Part shown: in pieces, positions 7,864 through 11,940 of the stretch
Numbering within the stretch: the first letter of the stretch is position 1
How the letters are laid out: each line of letters begins with the position of its first letter
NCBI GenBank assembly: GCA_014885115.2
Contig: WKLE02003609.1
Span: forward strand, 1 to 11,940
Direction: 5' to 3'
Source: Asterionellopsis glacialis
Lineage: Eukaryota; Bacillariophyta; Plagiogrammaphyceae; Rhaphoneidales; Asterionellopsidaceae
DNA length: 11,940 nt
Program-made: the position numbers and the translations under genes
Notes under the pieces: generated by a model
Told to the model about the DNA's origin: nothing
The model's database searches: none
What the model saw: the letters and a program-made list of their open reading frames with translations, nothing else

Positions 7864-8901
7864 TTACTCTTCGAGCACAATGTCAGGAGAATCCTTCTTG
7901 AGTTTTTTCAATATGGCCTGCTTTTTCGAAGGATCAACTGACCGAGATTCTAGAAATTGATCAAATGTTGAAACCCTATGGAGACCGTTGCGACCGTCCG
8001 TGTATCGATAAGATGACTCATATACAGCGTTACCATCTGTGTAGAGACCTGGAGTAAGGCGTCTTTCTCTCCAATACATTCCTGAAGAATCTGTAAAAAA
8101 GTTTTTAGGTGAAAAGTTCCACAGTGTCCTTTTATGATCGAGTTGCCAGGTTATGAAAAGATAAAATGAGTTGGCTACTTTCTTAGTTCCCAGGTCCTTT
8201 TCTTGCGGACACCGAATTCAAACATACATCATTAAGACAACAATAGCTTACCTCCATGACCTCTCCTTTACGTCATACTTGCGTGTGACAACTCGCTGCT
8301 TTGTTTCCTCGTTTACAGTGCCTGTATTGGAATATTTGGCAAAGATATCGACTTTGCCTTGATCGAATAAATCTTTGATGATGGCGTCTCTATTAGCATG
8401 TACAAGACGTACGGACCACTTTGCATCAACTGGCTTTTTGCGAGCATACCACGTGATTGGCTTTTCCCCGGATGAAGCCCGATTGACTACTCCAACAAAT
8501 TGGTATTTGCTACTCCCCTTCTCCTCGGATGGATGGGTTTCAATAGGGCTATTGACAGCTGCTACAGCTTTATCGAATGCCTGTTCCACAACACGGTCCT
8601 CATCTTTGCTCCTGCGACGCTCAGAAGCGACAGCCCTGTCCGCCCAGTTCGAGCCGTTGCTGTCAAAATTTTGTCCTCTCTCTGATTCAATTTTTTTTCG
8701 TGCTTCTACTTCTGCTTTAAGTCCGGCTTTATACTTTGGAAGAAACTGTGAACGGGCACTTCCGCCTCGACCATTCTTGTCCCAAATTGTGAGAGACTGC
8801 AGCGGCGATGCAAATCTTACAATTTTCGGACCTTCAGACGAAGCATAGCACTGATTGCTTGCTGACAGGAGTACTAGAAGTGAAATAGCGAAGCGGTTCA
8901 T
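7864..8901 (-). CDS. Unrecognised secreted/endomembrane protein, two exons
   Basis: Exon 1 is 8901-8252. With the acceptor at 8129, exon 2 is 8128-7864, giving 304 residues. I do not recognise the family. Residues 1-20 form a signal peptide (likely cut CYA|SS) without Phe at +1, so entry to the ER or outer plastid compartments is more likely than plastid stroma. Residues 45-118 are charged and helical. From about 132 a folded domain rich in Trp and Tyr begins (KYQFVGVV, ITWYARKK, WSVRLVHANRDAIIKDLF). It continues across the splice site into LWNFSPKNFF, MYWRERR, GLYTDG and a YRYTDGRNGLHRV segment, ending in a Lys-rich helix. Donor AG|GTAAGC is strong; the in-frame acceptor ATAAAAG|GAC is weak, and a stronger one at 8091 shifts the frame. 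The continuous Trp/Tyr-rich style across the join favours the weak acceptor, but this is inference. Confidence 0.75.
8129..8251 (-). other. Intron of the unrecognised secreted-protein gene
   Basis: 123 nt, donor AG|GTAAGC and acceptor ATAAAAG|GACACT, the only acceptor I find that keeps both long open frames together with this donor. A second, consensus-like acceptor, TTTTTTACAG, lies 38 bases further at 8091 and would end the protein 20 codons after the junction. The choice needs transcript data. Confidence 0.55.
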
Positions 8902-9300
8902 GTCTCGGTTTATCTGATAGCCTTCAATGTCCTTGAATTTATCGAGACCGTCAGAGATATTGTCGGTGTTCAGCAGGATCCTGATCCTTGATGCTAGCTT
9001 GAAAACTCCTTCCCCTCGTGCGTGTCAATCAGACTGCACAGATCCGCCAGCTGTAAGGTCCTGTGGCAACACCTTTTCAAAATTCTGAGAAAAGCTGAAA
9101 AGGTTGCACATTTCCGGGCGACATACTGGGGATAGGCCTCAAAAGAGGCTCTAAACCAAGTTGTCAGTTCTACTGAAGGTACTAACACTGTGTAGGAACT
9201 ACTTCCTCGACTAGTTATGTAGTATTTTATATTTGGGCATAGTCATGAATATAGCATACATGACATCTGAGTATTGATTTTGAGAACAAGAGCCATCAAC
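8902..9300. other. Gene-free stretch upstream of the secreted-protein gene
   Basis: 399 bases that should carry the promoter and 5' UTR of the gene ending at 8901. Small inverted repeats occur: AGGATC/GATCCT at 8975-8988, a hairpin at 9066-9107 and GCCTC-AAAA-GAGGC near 9137-9150. No coding signal and no recognisable tRNA or spliceosomal RNA. Confidence 0.5.
9066..9107. repeat. Short hairpin-forming inverted repeat
   Basis: CCTTTTCA at 9072-9079 pairs perfectly with TGAAAAGG at 9096-9103. GCAA before the left arm and TTGC after the right arm extend the stem around a two-base bulge. The loop is 16 bases. Function unknown; could be part of a 5' UTR on the minus strand. Confidence 0.6.
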
Positions 9301-9508
9301 AACCAAAGGAGATCGATGATGATAGTTTTGTGAACATTCACAGGAAGCCCATGGCATTGAAATTGAAAACATGCTTTGATAGCCGATTGAAGAAGGAAGT
9401 TGTTTAGTCGGCTATCAAAACAGATTTTTGATTTGGTCACCATGAGCTTCCAGCAAATCTTCACAAAATGGATTCATCAACTATCAACTGACAGATGGTA
9501 CTTTGGTT
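9301..9508. repeat. Long foldback (inverted-repeat) element 1
   Basis: The arms are 9301-9386 and 9408-9508, with a 21-base loop. The innermost 12 bases are perfectly complementary (TTTGATAGCCGA at 9375-9386 with TCGGCTATCAAA at 9408-9419). Further out, TTTTGTGAA, GGAAGC and CATGG blocks on the left each match the reverse complement of the right arm (24 of 29 positions in that section), and the outer ends AACCAAAG/CTTTGGTT match exactly. The right arm carries about 15 extra bases. No ORF of merit. It resembles a foldback/MITE-like relic or hairpin-RNA locus. Confidence 0.8.
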
Positions 9509-9530
9509 CCATGTTACAGACTTCCAAGTA

Positions 9531-9613
9531 TCTCAGCCTTAATGTCTGAACTACATGAATTTACTGGAAAATTGCATAAAATATGATGACTTTGCTTCGT
9601 GTATTATTGAATT
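9531..9613 (+). repeat. Direct repeat A, copy 1
   Basis: Shares an interrupted block with 10115-10199: CAGCCTT, then CATGAATTT, AAAATTGCATAA, AATATGAT, ACTTTG and GTATT in the same order and spacing apart from small indels. Similarity is roughly 80 percent by eye over the last 60 bases. Non-coding. Confidence 0.75.
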
Positions 9614-9649
9614 AAAAACACAAAGGCATTATAAAATAATATGTATCTT

Positions 9650-9777
9650 CATGATAGTATTAATACAATCTGGAAGGACTACTTGTATGCACCACCCCAT
9701 GTACCAGGTAGTAGTAGAACTAGGGTCCTAGTATGACTGCCTTACTTATTAAATAAATTAGAATATTTCTCCAAGTA
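9650..9777 (+). repeat. Direct repeat B, copy 1
   Basis: Starts CATGATAG, continues with an ACAATCTGGAAGGACTA segment and ends in a 42-base core (9736-9777) that matches 11816-11857 at 39 of 42 positions, the three differences all being transitions. The middle part is divergent or rearranged. Non-coding. Confidence 0.85.
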
Positions 9778-10000
9778 ATTTTCTTTTCACACTGACATTC
9801 GTCAATATAATATTTTTCAATTAATTCCCTTTTTTTCAAATTTGGATCCAGCACTGTGAATCCATGTTCTTTGTATATCCAAAGACAAAAAAAATAGCGA
9901 ATGTTTCCTTTCATCCTGAAAAATTGCGAACCAACAAAGTAATCGTGAAAAAACAAAAACACTCTGGACTGTTGTCATAAATTCTCAAATTAATACAAAC

Positions 10001-10078
10001 ATGGCGTCACGCGGAAAAGGTTACAGCAGTGAGTTGCATGACACATTTCCCAGACTGTTGGAAATACACCTGTCGTAA
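10001..10078 (+). pseudogene. Possible relic of a transposon-type DNA-binding protein start
   Basis: ATG in a strong context (ACAAACATGG) opens 25 codons beginning MASRGKGYSSE, containing RLLEIHLS and ending at TAA. A start of R-G-[KR]-G-[YF]-[ST]-x-E followed by a leucine-rich helix recalls the N-terminus of Myb/SANT-like proteins that are multiplied with mobile elements in protists; in those the helix runs on to LP-[IV]-G. Here a one-base shift near 10070 would read HLPVV and stay open for some distance, so the piece may be a frameshifted fragment. Recognition is from memory and weak. Confidence 0.25.
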
Positions 10079-10114
10079 AAATCAATGACCGATTGTGTCC
10101 TGCAGGTCATACAT

Positions 10115-10199
10115 TGTCAGCCTTGGGCTATGACATGAATTTTCTGAAAAATTGCATAATGTGCAATATGATAACTTTGGTTCTTGTATTGATTTTTAA
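10115..10199 (+). repeat. Direct repeat A, copy 2
   Basis: Second copy of the block at 9531-9613, about 585 bases away in the same orientation. It has an extra three bases after ATTGCATAA and a shorter CAGCCTT-to-CATGAAT spacing. Non-coding and followed by an A/T-rich run. Confidence 0.75.
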
Positions 10200-10265
10200 A
10201 ATTTTTAGTACATACTAAAAAACAAAAAGGCTGTACCAAGTAGTATCCCTACGTTTTTCCACTCA

Positions 10266-10454
10266 AAACATGGTAATATCCCGCGGTGCTGGCGGAAAAA
10301 CGCTTGGAAAAAGTCCAGGAACCCAAGGTTCCTTTTCTTAATCCATTGGGTTGTATAGCACATATTCCCTTGTAAGGAAAATGCATGAAAAAGAACCCAA
10401 GGTTCCTGCACTTTTTCCAAGTGGGTTTTTGAGAAAAAATATCATGTACCATTT
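10266..10454. repeat. Long foldback (inverted-repeat) element 2
   Basis: CTTGGAAAAAGT-C-CAGGAACC at 10303-10323 is complementary to 10401-10421 with one mismatch. Pairing continues inward (about 37 bases on each side with a few mismatches) and, with gaps, outward to AAAACATGGTA on the left and TACCATTTTTT on the right. The centre holds two copies of the quasi-palindrome GAACCCAAGGTTCC (10319-10332 and 10393-10406), so alternative folds exist. No coding content. Confidence 0.8.
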
Positions 10455-11702
10455 TTTGTGTAGAAAGTATGGATGCTCTCTTTATTACTGATGTGCTACC
10501 TGTACTCTTCTTTCTACATGTGTTTGTCAGTATATCCCATATCCTCTTATTTTTTTACTGCTGACTTGCAGGACTCGATAAATTTTGCTGTGCATCACCA
10601 TCAACAATGGCAGAACAACGAACGGTAGCAATGCAGCAAAGCACTTCCGTGCAGCCTCATTACTGCCATATATGTATTAGTTTTATGAAATCATGCTGGT
10701 AGGTTGTTGTGTTCTGAATGTGTCTTGCACACTAATTTGTGCTGCTTTTGTGTTGCGTTCAATGAAACTTGTTTTTCAAGTGTTTTCCAGTGTTTGTGGA
10801 TGCACTGCCAATGTTTTTTTTCCTATAACCTCCCTTTTTTTGTTTCTTGAAACGTATTATATTACAAGATAAATTTGAGAATGAGTGAGCACTGCTACTG
10901 TTAGATTATTATCTGTAGGGATGCCCCTGCAAAATTGAAAAAACTGGCACTTGTTACGAAAAGGGACTGGGATTTCAATATTTACTTTGGTTCAATTTTA
11001 TTTTGGGGGGACAGTAGAGTCACTCACCCACCCTCACAACCAAAAATTTAAGAAAAGGAAGATGGTATGTTGTGAAATATTTTAAGATGATGGGTTGGTT
11101 GACGTGTTTGGGAACAAGAAGTGCAGATGTGTTTAAAAGTTTGTGCTGTAAAGTTAGTGAAGCTACTTATTTATAAACCATACCAATGGCAACACAACAA
11201 TCAATCAAATAGTGCTTTATTATAAATAACGAATAGGAAATGAATGCATTGAAAATGTTGAAATATGCCAGGTGGATTGTTGTCATGACTTTTGTGAAGC
11301 CAACGCAACAAGAAAAAATGGTATCAAAATACGAAAAAAATGCATCTACTGTATTTACGGGAACTCAACAATCTACCCATTTGATTAAAATAATTTCATT
11401 CCTACTTTTCTTTAAAAAAATTTATTTTGGTGTTATGTTACTCTAGTTGATTGTTATTTTTTAAGTATGCTGTTGATGCTGATATCTCATCATGGTCGTG
11501 ACGACGGATTTTGTTTTTTTTCATGTTCCTCTTCCGTTCTGCATCAATTTTTCGACTTCTTTTTTGGGGTGTACAAAAGGATGGTACACAAAAAATTGTA
11601 CCAAATTCACGTATGTACATTTTACGACCTCGTGTACCCGTGCGGAAAAATGTATTTTTTTAAGTATGAGACCGGAAAAACGCCCTGAACTTGGTATCTT
11701 AT
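10455..11702. other. AT-rich stretch without a recognisable gene
   Basis: About 1.25 kb with many A/T homopolymer runs. Short ORFs (for example 11240-11446 + and several near 11438-11715) have low-complexity, unrecognisable products. A splice-acceptor-like signal ends at 10571 and a 31-codon ORF follows at 10607-10702, both unproven. A small hairpin lies at 11582-11603. No RNA gene was recognised. Confidence 0.5.
11582..11603. repeat. Short perfect hairpin related to foldback 2
   Basis: TGGTACA at 11582-11588 and TGTACCA at 11597-11603 pair around an 8-base loop. The sequence TACACAAAAAATTGTAC also resembles, with one difference, the reverse complement of 10446-10462 at the outer end of foldback 2, so it may be a scattered piece of the same family. 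Confidence 0.6.
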
Positions 11703-11857
11703 CATGATGGTACAACCTGGAAGGACTAGTCCTAGTCCTATCTGCATACCATGCTATGTAGGACTACAGTATTTTAATATTTCATGTAGTATTAATTAGG
11801 GTCGTACCTGGTACAACTGCCTTACCTACTGAATAAATTAGAATATTTCTCCAAGTA
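11703..11857 (+). repeat. Direct repeat B, copy 2
   Basis: Begins CATGATGG, includes ACAACCTGGAAGGACTA and ends in the 42-base core at 11816-11857 shared with 9736-9777. It is about 27 bases longer than copy 1, owing to inserted or rearranged sequence in the middle. The two copies are about 2.05 kb apart in the same orientation. Confidence 0.85.
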
Positions 11858-11880
11858 TTATTAGGGTGTCCGGGCATCAA

Positions 11881-11940
11881 GATTGCCACTCAAAGGATTG
11901 CCACTTGTTCCCCGATTTCTAAATCGATAACTGGGTGGCA
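11881..11940. repeat. Tandem 10-mer and nested palindrome at the right window edge
   Basis: GATTGCCACT occurs at 11881-11890 and again at 11896-11905. TGCCAC at 11899-11904 is complementary to GTGGCA at 11935-11940, and between them CGATTT-CT-AAATCG (11913-11926) forms an inner palindrome. The structure may run on beyond the window. Confidence 0.65.

Noticed and set aside
8375..8848. Plus-strand 157-codon ORF opposite the secreted-protein gene
   Set aside because: It is antisense to a gene with a signal peptide and good exon structure, and the product has no recognisable domain.
8941..9240. Spliceosomal RNA or tRNA
   Set aside because: I compared by eye with U4, U5, U6 and cloverleaf features; none fits, and only small hairpins are present.
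9243..9464. Minus-strand 73-codon ORF
   Set aside because: It lies largely inside foldback 1 and shows no protein-like conservation.
9720..9962. Minus-strand 80-codon ORF
   Set aside because: Its 3' part lies in repeat B and the rest is AT-rich; no motif or homologue is recognised.
9301..10454. CRISPR array
   Set aside because: Repeats are few, unequal and inverted or widely spaced, and the window is eukaryotic.

Overview
This is a eukaryotic nuclear window, most likely from a diatom or a close photosynthetic stramenopile. The evidence is: short GT-AG introns inside conserved genes; a cytosolic uL13 ribosomal protein of eukaryotic RPL13A type; a large P-class PPR protein built from the long 'AWAKSG' style repeats that I associate with diatoms; and a signal peptide ending in a 'VA|F' junction, like the ASAF plastid-import motif of algae with secondary plastids. 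No species can be named from the sequence alone.

Positions 1-8901 are gene-dense and hold six protein genes. In order: a small papain-fold-like protein of a bacterial/phage-type family (137-709, +); pyrroline-5-carboxylate reductase in two exons (1081-2055, -); ribosomal protein uL13/RPL13A in two exons (2594-3446, -); a 791-residue PPR protein (3962-6337, +), head-to-head with RPL13A across about 515 bp; a small coiled-coil protein with a probable plastid presequence and an internal duplication (6534-7076, -); and an unrecognised secreted or endomembrane protein in two exons (7864-8901, -). The three spliced genes needed exon joins that a plain ORF reading misses. In P5CR the open frame stops just before the C-terminal helix, and the missing piece lies 138 bp downstream.

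Positions 8902-11940 (about 3 kb) contain no convincing gene. The stretch is AT-rich and made of decayed repeats: two long foldback (inverted-repeat) structures (9301-9508 and 10266-10454), two families of direct repeats (9531-9613 with 10115-10199, and 9650-9777 with 11703-11857), a possible relic of a transposon-type DNA-binding protein start (10001-10078), and a nested palindrome at the right edge. This looks like mobile-element debris next to a gene island.

The genes do not form a pathway or operon. They are independent housekeeping (proline synthesis, translation), organelle RNA (PPR) and lineage-specific (coiled-coil, unknown secreted) genes. The points most worth a second look are the papain-like protein with Ala where its family normally has Cys, the duplicated EKLR coiled-coil protein, the competing splice acceptors in the last gene, and the two foldbacks.
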